Below, one piece after another: positions 38,952-47,703 of a DNA stretch of 64,000 nucleotides. The stretch's first letter is position 1, and every line of letters begins with the position of its first letter. A program made the translations under genes and the position numbers. The stretch comes from Nocardia crassostreae. Lineage in GTDB: Bacteria; Actinomycetota; Actinomycetes; Mycobacteriales; Mycobacteriaceae. The notes below the pieces were generated by a model. The model saw only the letters and a list, made by a program, of their open reading frames with translations, was not told where the DNA came from and did no database searches. The DNA lies in contig NZ_BDCH01000034.1 of the NCBI RefSeq assembly GCF_001613405.1, positions 23,538 to 87,537 on the forward strand, given 5' to 3'.

Positions 38952-41065
38952 GCCGTACGGCGGAGGACGAGCAGGCAGCGTGCGGGGACTTCGACGGTGG
39001 CCGCCGCCGGATGCGTTGTGTTTGCTGATGGTTCGCCAGTGGGGGTGGAGCAGTCCAGGGCCACCGCCCAGTCCCGCCCGTGACCGGTATCGGGCAGGGT
39101 GAAGCCGAGGGCGGCGTCGTGGGCGTTGAAGCACAGCAGGAACGAGTCGTCGGTAATGCGCTCACCGCGCGGGCCGGGCTCGCGAATGCCGTCGCCATTG
39201 AGGAAGACGGTGAGCGAGCGCCCGAAGCCGGTCTCCCAGGCCGCATCGGTCATCTCGGCTCCCGCCGGGGTGAACCAGGCGATGTCGTCGGGATGGTCGT
39301 GATCGGGCGCGGGGCGGCCGTCGAAGAAGCGGCGGCGCCGGAACACCGGATGCGCGGTGCGCAAAGCCACTGCGCGCCGGGTGAATTCGAGCAGCTCGGC
39401 ATTGGTTTCCATGAGCGACCAGTCCATCCACGACAGCGGTGAGTCCTGACAGTACGCATTGTTGTTGCCCTGCTGGGTGCGGCCCAGTTCGTCACCGTGC
39501 AGCAGCATAGGCGTGCCCTGCGAGAGCAGCAGCGTGGCGAGCAGATTGCGGCGTTGCCGGGCGCGCAGGGCGAGAATCTCCGGATCGTCGGTGGGACCCT
39601 CCGTCCCGCAGTTCCAGGAGCGGTTGTAGGTCTCGCCGTCGCGATTGCCCTCTCCATTGGCGGCATTGTGTTTCTCGTTGTAGGACACCAGATCCGCGAG
39701 GGTGAACCCGTCGTGCGCGGTGACGAAGTTGATGCTGGCGCCGGGGCGGCGGCCGGTGGCCTCGTACAGATCCGAGGAGCCGGTCAGCCGGGAGGCGAAC
39801 TCGCCCAGGGTGGCCGGTTGCCCGCGCCAGTAGTCGCGCACGGTGTCACGGTATTTGCCGTTCCACTCCGTCCAGTGTGCCGGGAAGTTGCCGACCTGAT
39901 AGCCGCCCTCGCCGACATCCCATGGTTCTGCGATGAGTTTCACCTGGCTCACCACCGGATCCTGGTGCACCAGATCGAAGAAGGTGGCCAGGCGGTCCAC
40001 ATCGTGCAGCTCGCGGGCGAGGGTGGCGGCCAGATCGAAGCGGAAGCCGTCCACGTGCATGTCCAGGATCCAGTAGCGCAGCGAATCCATGATCAGCTGC
40101 AGGGTGTGCGGGTGGCGCACATTGAGGCTGTTTCCGGTGCCGGTGTAATCCATGTAATGCTGCGGATCGTCGTCCACCAGGCGGTAGTACGCGGCATTGT
40201 CGATACCGCGGAAACTGATGGTCGGGCCGAATTCATTGCCCTCGGCGGTGTGGTTGTAGACGACATCGAGGATCACCTCGATATCGGCGGCGTGCAGGGC
40301 GCGCACCATGGCCTTGAATTCGGTGACGGCGGCGCCGGGGGAGCGGCCCGCGGCATAGTCGAGATGCGGTGCGAAGTAGCCGAAACTGTTGTAGCCCCAA
40401 TAGTTTCGCAGGCCGCGATCGAGCAGGACGCGATCGTTGAGGAATTGGTGCACGGGCATGAGTTCGACGGCGGTGATCCCGAGACTCTTCAGGTGCCCGA
40501 TGACGGCCGGATGCGCCATGCCCGCGAAGGTCCCGCGCAATTCCGGCGGCACTTCCGGATGGGTGAACGTCATGCCCTTCACGTGCGTTTCGTAAATGAC
40601 GGTCTCGTGGTACGGCCGCTTCGGCGAGCGATCGTCGGCCCAGTCGAAATACGGGTTGATGACGACGCCGGTCATGGTGTGGCCGAGCGAGTTCTGCCCG
40701 TGGTTGTAGGGTGCGGCATCCGCCCCGAAATCCCCCTCGAACGCCTTGCCGTAGGGGTCGAGCAGCAATTTGCTCGGATCGCAGCGCAAGCCCCGGGCCG
40801 GATCGTAGGGGCCGTGCACCCGGAACCCGTACCGCTGCCCGGGCGCGCTGCCCGGCAGATAGGCGTGCCAGACGAATCCGTCCACCTCGTCCAGGGTTAT
40901 CCGCGTCTCCCGATGGTCCTCGTCGAGCAGGCACAGCTCCACCCGCTTGGCGGCCTCGGAGAACAGCGAGAAATTGGTGCCCGCCCCGTCGTAGGTCGCG
41001 CCCAGCGGGTAAGCGGTCCCCGGCCACACGCCGAGCGGTGCCGTGCCGGGGGTAGCGGGAGCCAT
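38948..41065 (-). CDS. treX: Glycogen debranching enzyme TreX/GlgX
   Basis: 705 residues. An N-terminal CBM48 precedes a GH13_11 catalytic domain: VEVILDVVYNHTAEG-type region, nucleophile in HVDGFRFDLAATLA, acid in LIAEPWDVGEGGYQVG and the third Asp in FVTAHDGFTLADLVSYNEKH. It hydrolyses alpha-1,6 branches of glycogen and feeds linear maltodextrin to TreY. TAGTGT (41077-41072) ends six bases before the ATG at 41065, so the treX-treY message is probably leaderless. Confidence 0.95.
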   Translation of the reverse strand: MAPATPGTAPLGVWPGTAYPLGATYDGAGTNFSLFSEAAKRVELCLLDEDHRETRITLDEVDGFVWHAYLPGSAPGQRYGFRVHGPYDPARGLRCDPSKLLLDPYGKAFEGDFGADAAPYNHGQNSLGHTMTGVVINPYFDWADDRSPKRPYHETVIYETHVKGMTFTHPEVPPELRGTFAGMAHPAVIGHLKSLGITAVELMPVHQFLNDRVLLDRGLRNYWGYNSFGYFAPHLDYAAGRSPGAAVTEFKAMVRALHAADIEVILDVVYNHTAEGNEFGPTISFRGIDNAAYYRLVDDDPQHYMDYTGTGNSLNVRHPHTLQLIMDSLRYWILDMHVDGFRFDLAATLARELHDVDRLATFFDLVHQDPVVSQVKLIAEPWDVGEGGYQVGNFPAHWTEWNGKYRDTVRDYWRGQPATLGEFASRLTGSSDLYEATGRRPGASINFVTAHDGFTLADLVSYNEKHNAANGEGNRDGETYNRSWNCGTEGPTDDPEILALRARQRRNLLATLLLSQGTPMLLHGDELGRTQQGNNNAYCQDSPLSWMDWSLMETNAELLEFTRRAVALRTAHPVFRRRRFFDGRPAPDHDHPDDIAWFTPAGAEMTDAAWETGFGRSLTVFLNGDGIREPGPRGERITDDSFLLCFNAHDAALGFTLPDTGHGRDWAVALDCSTPTGEPSANTTHPAAATVEVPARCLLVLRRTA

Positions 41066-41074
41066 GCCCAGACA

Positions 41075-42274
41075 CTATCGGTCCGGGTCGGCCTCCGGTC
41101 CGAGCCCCCTGCGCCAGGTCTGGCCCACCAGGTCCGCGCCGAAGCTGTGGTGCGGATTCGCTTCGACCAGTTCGAATCCGGCGCGCTCGTAGATCCGGCG
41201 GGCCGAGGTGAGCACATCGTTGGTCCACAGCACGATCTCGGCGTAACCGGCCGCGGTGGCGAAACGCAGGCATTCGTCCACCAGCGCGCCGCCCACGCCG
41301 TGCCCGCGCGCCGCGGGCTCCACCAGCAGCAGCCGCAGCCGCGCGGTGGTCTCGGACTCCCGCATGCAGTACACCGCGCCGACCGGTTCGCCGTCGATTT
41401 CGGCGACCCAGGCCCGTTCCCGCTGCGGGTCACGGGAATTCAGGAAGTCGGCGACGATGCGGGCGACCAGCACCTCGTAATCGTCGTCCCACCCGTACTC
41501 CGCGGCGTAGAGCTCGGCATTGCGCTGGATCACCCAGCCGTGCTCGCCCGGCCGCGGTTCCCGCAGCGTGACCTCGCCCGGCTCGGATTCCGGTTCCAGA
41601 ATGCGCTCGATGGTCCGCATCGCCCCGATCAACCGGTCCCGATCGCTCGGCCGATGCGCTTCGAGCAGGGTCGCCGCATCCCGGCTGGAGCGTTCGTCCA
41701 GATCGGCGAACACATCCCACCCACGTTCACTGAGCTGCACCTCCTGCACCCGCCGATCCCGCTCGGCCCGCCGCCGCTCGATCAGCCCATCCCCCTCGAA
41801 CCGCGCCAGAATCCGGCTGAGATAGCCCGGATCCAGCCCCAGCGTCTGCCGCAGCGTCACCACTTCCCACGGCCCGGAACTGGCCAACTCGAACAGAATT
41901 CGCGCCTCGGTCAGCGAGAACCGCGTATCGACCAGCCCTTCCCGCAGCACACCGATGACCCGCGTATACCGGCGATTGAAGTCCCGGACCGCGGCGATCT
42001 CGTGTGTATCGACTGCCCGGTCCGCGGGTAAGGCGACCGGGCGCGCCGCAACGTGAGTGCCAGGCGCGGCGTGAGTGCCGGACGCGGCGTGAGTGCCGGA
42101 CGCGGCGTGAGTGCCGGACGCGGCGTGAGTGCCGGGCGCAGCGGGTGAGTCGGGCGTGGCGGGTGAGTCGGGCGTGGCGGGTGAGTCGGGCGTGGCGGCG
42201 GGGACGCCCGCGTCGGCGGTTGGGGGTTCGGGGGCGAAGCCCCTGAGAGGCCCCGGAGAGTTGGGATTCGGCAT
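41075..42274 (-). CDS. MarR regulator fused to a GNAT acetyltransferase
   Basis: 399 residues in three parts. Residues 1-75 are a low-complexity linker with two families of six-residue repeats (ATPDSP three times, then SGTHAA-like). Residues 85-235 are a MarR winged helix (LTEARILFELASSGPWEVVT, LGLDPGYLSRILARFEGDGL, RDRRVQEVQLSERG). Residues 245-399 are a GNAT domain with the acetyl-CoA loop LLVEPAARGHGVGGALVDEC. It probably regulates its own promoter through the palindrome at 42288-42302. The acetylation substrate is unknown. ATG at 42274 follows GGAG by four bases. Confidence 0.88.
   Translation of the reverse strand: MPNPNSPGPLRGFAPEPPTADAGVPAATPDSPATPDSPATPDSPAAPGTHAASGTHAASGTHAASGTHAAPGTHVAARPVALPADRAVDTHEIAAVRDFNRRYTRVIGVLREGLVDTRFSLTEARILFELASSGPWEVVTLRQTLGLDPGYLSRILARFEGDGLIERRRAERDRRVQEVQLSERGWDVFADLDERSSRDAATLLEAHRPSDRDRLIGAMRTIERILEPESEPGEVTLREPRPGEHGWVIQRNAELYAAEYGWDDDYEVLVARIVADFLNSRDPQRERAWVAEIDGEPVGAVYCMRESETTARLRLLLVEPAARGHGVGGALVDECLRFATAAGYAEIVLWTNDVLTSARRIYERAGFELVEANPHHSFGADLVGQTWRRGLGPEADPDR
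42053..42197. repeat. Two adjoining 18-bp tandem repeat arrays inside the MarR-GNAT gene
   Basis: About five copies of GTGAGTGCCGGACGCGGC are followed by three copies of GGTGAGTCGGGCGTGGCG. The period is a multiple of three, so copy-number change keeps the frame. They encode the SGTHAA and ATPDSP repeats of the N-terminal linker. Confidence 0.9.
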
Positions 42275-42287
42275 CGCGCTCCAATCC

Positions 42288-42307
42288 TTTGACTCCGTCA
42301 AATAATA
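42288..42307 (-). promoter_or_regulatory. MarR-type operator and -10 of the MarR-GNAT gene
   Basis: TTTGACTCCGTCAAA (42288-42302) is a perfect 6-3-6 palindrome. It abuts TATTAT (42307-42302 on this strand), a good -10. Binding would block transcription, so autorepression is likely. Confidence 0.6.
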
Positions 42308-42340
42308 CGCCGGTCGAGGCGCTCGGGGCAGGGTTGGTGG

Positions 42341-42360
42341 TAACTTGAACGGCGTTCAAG
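42341..42360 (+). promoter_or_regulatory. BioQ-like operator over the bioA promoter
   Basis: CTTGAACGGCGTTCAAG at 42344-42360 is a perfect 17-bp palindrome and overlaps TAACTT (42341-42346), a possible -10. The identical 17-mer precedes bioF and a variant precedes bioB. The core matches the TGAAC-N3-GTT pattern of actinobacterial BioQ sites. Confidence 0.8.
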
Positions 42361-42385
42361 GTTGGTTGCCGACGAAGGACTGCCC

Positions 42386-43654
42386 GTGGCACTGAGTACC
42401 GACGAGATCACCGCCATCGATGCCGTGCACGTGTGGCATCCCTACGGCGGATTCCCCGCGACTACCGAGCAGCTGGTTGTCGCCTCCGCGTCCGGAACCC
42501 GGCTCACCCTCGGCGACGGGCGCGAGCTCGTCGACGGCATGAGTTCGTGGTGGGCCGCCATCCACGGCTATCAGCACCCGGTGCTGGACGCGGCGCTGCT
42601 CGCGCAGTCCAAGCGGATGAGTCACGTGATGTTCGGCGGGCTCACCCACGAACCGGCCGCGCGGTTGACGCAGCTGCTGGCGGAACTCACCCCCGCGGGC
42701 CTGGACAAGGTGTTCCTCTGCGACTCCGGCTCGGTGTCGGTGGAGGTCGCGGTGAAGATGTGCCTGCAATACCAGCGCGCGCTGGGCCGCCCGGAGAAGC
42801 AGCGGCTGCTCACCTGGCGCGGCGGCTATCACGGCGACACCTTCACCCCGATGAGCGTGTGCGATCCCGTGGGCGGCATGCACTCGCTGTGGACCGATGT
42901 GCTGGCCCCGCAGGTCTTCGCGCCCAAGCCGCCGAAAGACTATGAGCCGCAGTACGTCTCCGAACTGGAGCAGGTGATCGCCGCGCACGCGCACGAGCTG
43001 GCCGCCATCATCGTCGAACCCGTGGTGCAGGGCGCGGGCGGTATGCGCTTCCATCATCCGGACTACCTCACCGATCTGCGCCGCTTGTGCGACGAGTACG
43101 ACGTGCTGCTGGTCCTCGATGAGATCGCCACCGGATTCGGCCGCACCGGAACGCTTTTCGCCGCCGATCAGGTCGGGGTGCGGCCCGATGTCATGTGCCT
43201 CGGCAAGTCCATTACCGGCGGCTATCTCACCCTGGCGGCCGCGCTGTGCACCACCGAGATCGCCGAGACCATCAGCCGCGGGCACGGCGGGCTCATGCAC
43301 GGCCCGACCTTCATGGGCAACCCCCTCGCCTGCGCCGTCGCCATCGCATCCATCGAGCTACTGCTGTCGCGGGATTGGCAGGGCGAGGTGCGGCGTATCG
43401 AGGCCGAGCTGATCGAAGGGCTCGCGCCCGCACGCGATCTCCCCGGTGTGGTCGAGGCCCGCGTGTGCGGCGCCATCGGCGTGCTCGAACTCGATCATCC
43501 TGTGGACATGCGCAAGGCCACTCATGCCGCAGTCGAGTCCGGCGTGTGGTTGCGGCCCTTTCGCAACCTGATCTACAGCATGCCGCCGTTCATCAGTTCG
43601 ACCGAAGACGTCGGGCGGATCACCACGGCCATGCTCGCGGCTGCTGCCGTGTGA
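42386..43654 (+). CDS. bioA: Adenosylmethionine-8-amino-7-oxononanoate transaminase
   Basis: 422 residues. It is a class III aminotransferase that makes 7,8-diaminopelargonate for biotin. Motifs include VWHPYGGF (SAM-using BioA), DGMSSWWAAIHGYQHP, DEIATGFGRTGTLFAADQ and the PLP lysine in CLGKSITGGYL. GTG at 42386 follows GAAGGA by seven bases; TTG at 42362 is a weaker alternative. A 397-bp stretch with a small opposite-strand gene separates it from bioF, and both carry the same operator. Confidence 0.95.
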   Translation: MALSTDEITAIDAVHVWHPYGGFPATTEQLVVASASGTRLTLGDGRELVDGMSSWWAAIHGYQHPVLDAALLAQSKRMSHVMFGGLTHEPAARLTQLLAELTPAGLDKVFLCDSGSVSVEVAVKMCLQYQRALGRPEKQRLLTWRGGYHGDTFTPMSVCDPVGGMHSLWTDVLAPQVFAPKPPKDYEPQYVSELEQVIAAHAHELAAIIVEPVVQGAGGMRFHHPDYLTDLRRLCDEYDVLLVLDEIATGFGRTGTLFAADQVGVRPDVMCLGKSITGGYLTLAAALCTTEIAETISRGHGGLMHGPTFMGNPLACAVAIASIELLLSRDWQGEVRRIEAELIEGLAPARDLPGVVEARVCGAIGVLELDHPVDMRKATHAAVESGVWLRPFRNLIYSMPPFISSTEDVGRITTAMLAAAAV

Positions 43655-43665
43655 CCCGCGGGTCT

Positions 43666-43977
43666 TCAGCGGTTGATGCGTTTCTCCCGCAGCCGATCGG
43701 GATTCTCGCTGTCCGACAGCACTTCCCAGACGCGGAATACGCAGTGGTAGTCGTCGGACCAGCCGCGGGCGATCAACATGAAGGTGTCGCCGTCGCGCAG
43801 CAGGGTGCGGCGGCTGACCATCTTCGGATGATCGGGAATGAATTTCTTGACGAGGTCGGGCACTTTCGCGAGGGCTTGTTCGCGGGTTCCCGCGACCTCG
43901 GTGAGAACTTTCGGCGACCAACTCTTGCTGTCGCCGAAGCCGGTCGTCTGCTCGACCACTATTGCCCATCGTGGCAT
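43666..43977 (-). CDS. Hypothetical protein, 103 residues
   Basis: A complete small cytoplasmic protein (MPRWAIVVEQTTGFGDSKSW ... NPDRLREKRINR) with mixed alpha/beta composition and normal codon use. I do not recognise a domain. It sits between bioA and bioF on the opposite strand and its start faces the bioF operator, so expression may be affected by BioQ (inference). Confidence 0.65.
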   Translation of the reverse strand: MPRWAIVVEQTTGFGDSKSWSPKVLTEVAGTREQALAKVPDLVKKFIPDHPKMVSRRTLLRDGDTFMLIARGWSDDYHCVFRVWEVLSDSENPDRLREKRINR

Positions 43978-44020
43978 CGCGCAGCCTCCTTATGACTCCC
44001 AGCATAGTCCGGCCTCCCAT

Positions 44021-44043
44021 CTTGAACGGCGTTCAAGTATGCT
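44021..44043 (+). promoter_or_regulatory. BioQ-like operator and -10 of bioF
   Basis: CTTGAACGGCGTTCAAG at 44021-44037 is identical to the bioA site. TATGCT follows at 44038-44043 and ends eight bases before the GTG start, so the bioFD message is probably leaderless or nearly so. The operator lies in the spacer just upstream of the -10. Confidence 0.82.
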
Positions 44044-44051
44044 TCCGAGCT

Positions 44052-45206
44052 GTGAGTGCCGATCCTTTGAACTGGTTGGACGAACGCGCCGCCGCACGGG
44101 TGGACGCCGGACTGCGCCGCGAGCTACGCGCCCGCGAGCCGGAGTCGCCCATGATCGACCTGGCCTCCAACGACTACCTCGGACTGGTCCGCCACCCGGA
44201 GGTGACCGAGGGAGCCATCGCGGCCGTGCGCCGCTGGGGCGCGGGGGCCACCGGATCCCGGCTCGTCACCGGCACGACCGCCGAACACGAACAACTCGAG
44301 TCCGAATTGGCAGAATTCGTGGGTGCGGAGGCCGGATTGGTCTTCTCCTGCGGCTACGCCGCGAACCTCGGCGCGGTCACCGCGCTGGCCGGGCGCGGGG
44401 CGCTGGTGGTCTCCGATGCGGGTAGCCACGCGTCGCTGGTGGATGCCTGCCGGTTGTCTCGCGCCCGCGTGGAGATCGCACCGCACGGCGATGTCGCCGC
44501 CGTGGATCGGTTGCTGGCCGAGCGGCGCGAGGAACGCGCTCTGGTGCTGACGGATTCGGTGTTCAGCGCGGACGGCGACCTCGCGCCGCTGGCCGAACTG
44601 CATCGCGTGACGCGGGCGAACGGGGCGGTCCTGCTCGTCGACGAGGCGCACGGTCTGGGCGTGCGCGGAACCGGTGGCCGTGGACTGGTGCACGAAGCCG
44701 GTCTGGCGGGGGAGCCGGATCTGATCATTACGGCGACGCTGTCCAAGTCGCTCGCCACGCAGGGCGGGGTGGTGCTGGCGAGCGAACGCGTGCGCGCCCA
44801 CCTGATCGATTCGGCCCGCACCTTCATCTTCGACACCGGGCTGGCCCCCGCCGCCGTCGGCGCGGCGCGCGCCGCCCTCGCGGTGCTGCGCCGGGATCCG
44901 GACCTGGCCGCCCGGGTGTTGGACAACGCCGCCGAACTGGCCCGCATCGCCGGTGTGCCGCAACCGGATTCGGCCGTCGTCTCGGTGGTCCTGGGTGACG
45001 CCCAGGTCGCTTACGACGCCGCCCAGGCCTGCCGCGCACTGGGCCTGAGCGTCGGCTGCTTCCGGCCGCCGTCGGTCCCCGCAGGCACCTCCCGGCTGCG
45101 ATTGACCGCCCGCGCCAATCTCACCGAGGCCGAACTGGCCACGATCGCATCGGTTCTCGGTAAGGCCCTCGCCGACGCACGCAACCGGAGGGTAGTCCCA
45201 GCGTGA
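44052..45206 (+). CDS. bioF: 8-amino-7-oxononanoate synthase
   Basis: 384 residues. It is an alpha-oxoamine synthase that condenses pimeloyl thioester with alanine in biotin synthesis. Motifs: MIDLASNDYLGLVRHPEV, GAGATGSRLVTGTTAEHEQL, VDEAHGLGVRG and the PLP lysine in TATLSKSLATQGG. It overlaps bioD by 4 bp. GTG at 44052 is chosen from the promoter position; the open frame extends further upstream through the operator but has no ribosome-binding site. Confidence 0.95.
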   Translation: MSADPLNWLDERAAARVDAGLRRELRAREPESPMIDLASNDYLGLVRHPEVTEGAIAAVRRWGAGATGSRLVTGTTAEHEQLESELAEFVGAEAGLVFSCGYAANLGAVTALAGRGALVVSDAGSHASLVDACRLSRARVEIAPHGDVAAVDRLLAERREERALVLTDSVFSADGDLAPLAELHRVTRANGAVLLVDEAHGLGVRGTGGRGLVHEAGLAGEPDLIITATLSKSLATQGGVVLASERVRAHLIDSARTFIFDTGLAPAAVGAARAALAVLRRDPDLAARVLDNAAELARIAGVPQPDSAVVSVVLGDAQVAYDAAQACRALGLSVGCFRPPSVPAGTSRLRLTARANLTEAELATIASVLGKALADARNRRVVPA

Positions 45207-45892
45207 GCATTCTCCTGATCACCGGCACGTCCACCGATGTCGGCAAGACCATCGTGACCGCCGCCCTGGCCGCCACCGCCCGCGCCGCGGGCGCCGAGGT
45301 GGCCGTCTGCAAACCGGCCCAAACCGGTGCGGCCCCCGGCGAATCCGGCGATCTCGACGTGATCACCCGCCTGTCCGGCGTCACCCGCACCGTGGAACTG
45401 GCCCGCTATCCGGATCCCCTCGCCCCCGACACCGCCGCCCGCCGCTGCGGTCAACCCCTCCTGACACTCTCCGAAACGGCCGCCGCCATCGAAGCCTGTG
45501 CCGACGCCGACCTCACCCTCGTGGAAGGCGCGGGCGGCCTGCTCGTCCGCCTGGGCGAATTCACCCTGCTCGACCTCGCCCAGAAACTCGACGCCTCCGT
45601 CGTGGTCGTAGCCGCCGCCGGTCTCGGCACCCTCAACCACACCGAATTGACCACCCGCGCCCTGCAATCCGCGGGCGTCCACTGTGCGGGCCTCGTCATC
45701 GGCTCCTGGCCCACCCACCCGGACCTCGCCGCCGAATGCAACCGCACCGACCTCCCCGCCTTCACCGGCATCGACATCATCGGCACCCTCCCCGCAGGCG
45801 CGGGCTCCTGGCCCACCCCCCTCTTCACCACCGTCGCCCCGAACTGGTTCGACCCGGCCTGGTCCGCCCGCCATCTGCACGCAGTGTGGTGA
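45203..45892 (+). CDS. bioD: Dethiobiotin synthetase
   Basis: 229 residues. The P-loop is ITGTSTDVGKTIVTAALA at the N-terminus; KPAQTGA and VEGAGGLLVRLGE bind substrate and ATP. It closes the ureido ring of biotin using CO2 and ATP. Translationally coupled to bioF by a GTGA overlap. Confidence 0.95.
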   Translation: MSILLITGTSTDVGKTIVTAALAATARAAGAEVAVCKPAQTGAAPGESGDLDVITRLSGVTRTVELARYPDPLAPDTAARRCGQPLLTLSETAAAIEACADADLTLVEGAGGLLVRLGEFTLLDLAQKLDASVVVVAAAGLGTLNHTELTTRALQSAGVHCAGLVIGSWPTHPDLAAECNRTDLPAFTGIDIIGTLPAGAGSWPTPLFTTVAPNWFDPAWSARHLHAVW

Positions 45893-46367
45893 TTCGCGGT
45901 TCGTCGGCCCGCCGGTTCTCGAATCTGCCGACCTGCCACCGGAGCACGCGTTCACCGATGGCCCGGATCGCAGACGGCAGACCGTCGAACGGTTTCCAGC
46001 TGCCGCCGGGCAGCAACTCGCTCCGGCAGTTCGCCCGTACCGCCGGGCTGCTGCCGACCCGGGCAAGGTGCCGGAACCGCTGCGTCGTGTGCGACCCGTG
46101 CGAATGCCAGTGCGGGCTGCTGCTGCTCACATCGCCCGGAGCGGCGCTGGCCCGGCTGAGCCGGTCTCGCTTACCGTGGCTGGGTCGCAATAACGCCACT
46201 GCGGCACGGCTGTGAGGTGAGGCCGCACGATTCAACAGCGTCTTCGTCGGCTCGGCCCAGTGATCGAGAGTGACGCTAGGGCGTCAGGCCAAGAATCTGT
46301 CCTCGGGCCGCGGCGCGCATGGAGGCGGCTCACGATTTCCTAATGGACCGGCTGCCATGGTGGGGGC
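45893..46367. other. 475-bp region between bioD and the DUF1800 gene
   Basis: No well-supported gene. One plausible plus-strand frame is listed separately (45958-46215). The final 150 bases are less GC-rich (GATTTCCTAATGG near 46335) and probably carry the promoter of the DUF1800 operon. No repeat or RNA gene was recognised. Confidence 0.5.
45958..46215 (+). CDS. Possible small cysteine-rich protein
   Basis: 85 codons from ATG 45958 with high third-position GC. It contains a dense cysteine cluster (CRNRCVVCDPCECQCG) and a basic C-terminus. The spacing could bind metal. No ribosome-binding site or family is recognised and overlapping opposite-strand frames are also open, so it may be a chance frame. 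Confidence 0.3.
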   Translation: MARIADGRPSNGFQLPPGSNSLRQFARTAGLLPTRARCRNRCVVCDPCECQCGLLLLTSPGAALARLSRSRLPWLGRNNATAARL

Positions 46368-47588
46368 ATGGAGCAGTTTGCCGCCGTGGCGCATGTCTTG
46401 CGGCGCACCACATTCGGGCCGTTTCCTGGGCAGGTGGAGGAGCTCGTGGGGCGCGGTGCGGGCGCGGCGCTCGACGCCGTGCTGTCGGCGCGAGCGCTGG
46501 ACCCCGGGAATCCGGTGTTCGACGAGGAGGCCGAGGCGGGAGAGGACGGGCCGGTGTTTCGCTGGCTGCGGCTGATGGCGGATCCGGCGGCGGGGGTGCA
46601 CGAGAAGCTGGTGTGGTTCTGGCACGGGCATTTCACGTCGAGTCATGACAAGGTCGAGACCTGGGATTTGATGTGGCGGCAGCATTTGCTGTTGCGGCGG
46701 TATGCGCTGGGGAATTTCCGGGAGCTGGCGCAGGCGGTCACGGTGGACGGGGCCATGTTGCAGTGGCTGGACGGGGCCGGGTCGGTGGCGGCGGGGCCGA
46801 ACGAGAATCATGCGCGGGAGCTCATGGAGTTGTTCACGCTCGGGCGGGGGAATTACTCGCAGGGGGATGTGCGAGGGGCTGCGGTGGCTATGTCGGGGTG
46901 GGATGTGGACGAGGCGGGGGAGGTGAGTTTCGATGCCGCCAGCGGGAATTCGCGGTCGGTGAGCCTGCTGGGGCGGTCGGTCGTGAATGTGCGCGATGTG
47001 GTCGACGCGCTGTGTGATCGGCCCGAGTGCGCGCGGTTCATCGTCGTGCGGTTGTACGAGTTCCTGGCCGGGCAGTCTCCGTCGGAGCAGCGGGCGGGGG
47101 AGTTGGCCGCGGTATTCACTCGGGCGGGGCTGGAGATTCGGCCCCTGGTGGAGACGATTCTGCGAGACGCGGCCTTCGCCGCCGCGGTCCGTGCTCGGCC
47201 GCGGTATCCGGTGGAGTGGGTGACGGCGGCCTTCGCCATGTGCGGAATCGATGATCCGGCAGGAGCTTTCGACACCATGACCGCGATCGGGCAGTCGCCG
47301 TTCTATCCGCCGAATGTGGCGGGCTGGCCGCCGGGAATCCGCTGGCTGGTGCCGGGAGCGGCGGTCGCGCGGGCCGCGTTCGCCGTGGACGCGCCCGCCA
47401 TCGACGCGATCGCCGGGGCATCGGACCCGGTGGCCGTCGCCTTCGCGCGCGCCGGAATCTATGACCCGACGCCCGCGACGGCGGTGGCGGCCCGGGATCT
47501 GGTCTTCGAGCTGCGTCGTGAGCCGGAGGAGGCGGCGACGGCCCTGCTCGCGCTCGTGCTCACCGCGCCGGAATTCGTACTCGCCTGA
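46368..47588 (+). CDS. DUF1800 family protein
   Basis: 406 residues, nearly full length for a compact DUF1800 member. Typical blocks: HVLRRTTFGPFPGQVEEL, KLVWFWHGHFTSS, NENHARELMELFTLGRGNYS and PFYPPNVAGWPPG. The family's biochemical role is not established; its genes almost always precede a DUF1501 gene, as here. No classical signal peptide is seen. GC use is G-rich compared with neighbours (many GGG codons). Confidence 0.9.
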   Translation: MEQFAAVAHVLRRTTFGPFPGQVEELVGRGAGAALDAVLSARALDPGNPVFDEEAEAGEDGPVFRWLRLMADPAAGVHEKLVWFWHGHFTSSHDKVETWDLMWRQHLLLRRYALGNFRELAQAVTVDGAMLQWLDGAGSVAAGPNENHARELMELFTLGRGNYSQGDVRGAAVAMSGWDVDEAGEVSFDAASGNSRSVSLLGRSVVNVRDVVDALCDRPECARFIVVRLYEFLAGQSPSEQRAGELAAVFTRAGLEIRPLVETILRDAAFAAAVRARPRYPVEWVTAAFAMCGIDDPAGAFDTMTAIGQSPFYPPNVAGWPPGIRWLVPGAAVARAAFAVDAPAIDAIAGASDPVAVAFARAGIYDPTPATAVAARDLVFELRREPEEAATALLALVLTAPEFVLA

Positions 47589-47617
47589 TGTCCGGTCGTC
47601 GAACCGGGCCGCGCCGT

Positions 47618-47687
47618 GGAACCGCGTTGCCACAGCACCGGAACTGCATTGCGCACGGAGCCGCATTGCCTCCAGAACCGCGTTGCT
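47618..47687. repeat. Four degenerate copies of a 14-bp motif before the DUF1501 gene
   Basis: GGAACCGCGTTGCC-like units start at 47618, 47640, 47657 and 47674 (GGAACTGCATTGCG, GGAGCCGCATTGCC, AGAACCGCGTTGCT). They fill the gap between the DUF1800 stop and the DUF1501 ribosome-binding site. Function unknown. Confidence 0.7.
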
Positions 47688-47703
47688 ATGGAAAGGAGTT
47701 CGC

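Noticed and set aside
39497..42031. 844-codon plus-strand frame across treX and the MarR-GNAT gene
   Set aside because: It spans two unrelated genes on the other strand, which a real gene would not do. The composition is typical of antisense high-GC frames.
42053..42197. CRISPR array or non-coding satellite
   Set aside because: The 18-bp units are contiguous and keep one reading frame inside the MarR-GNAT gene.
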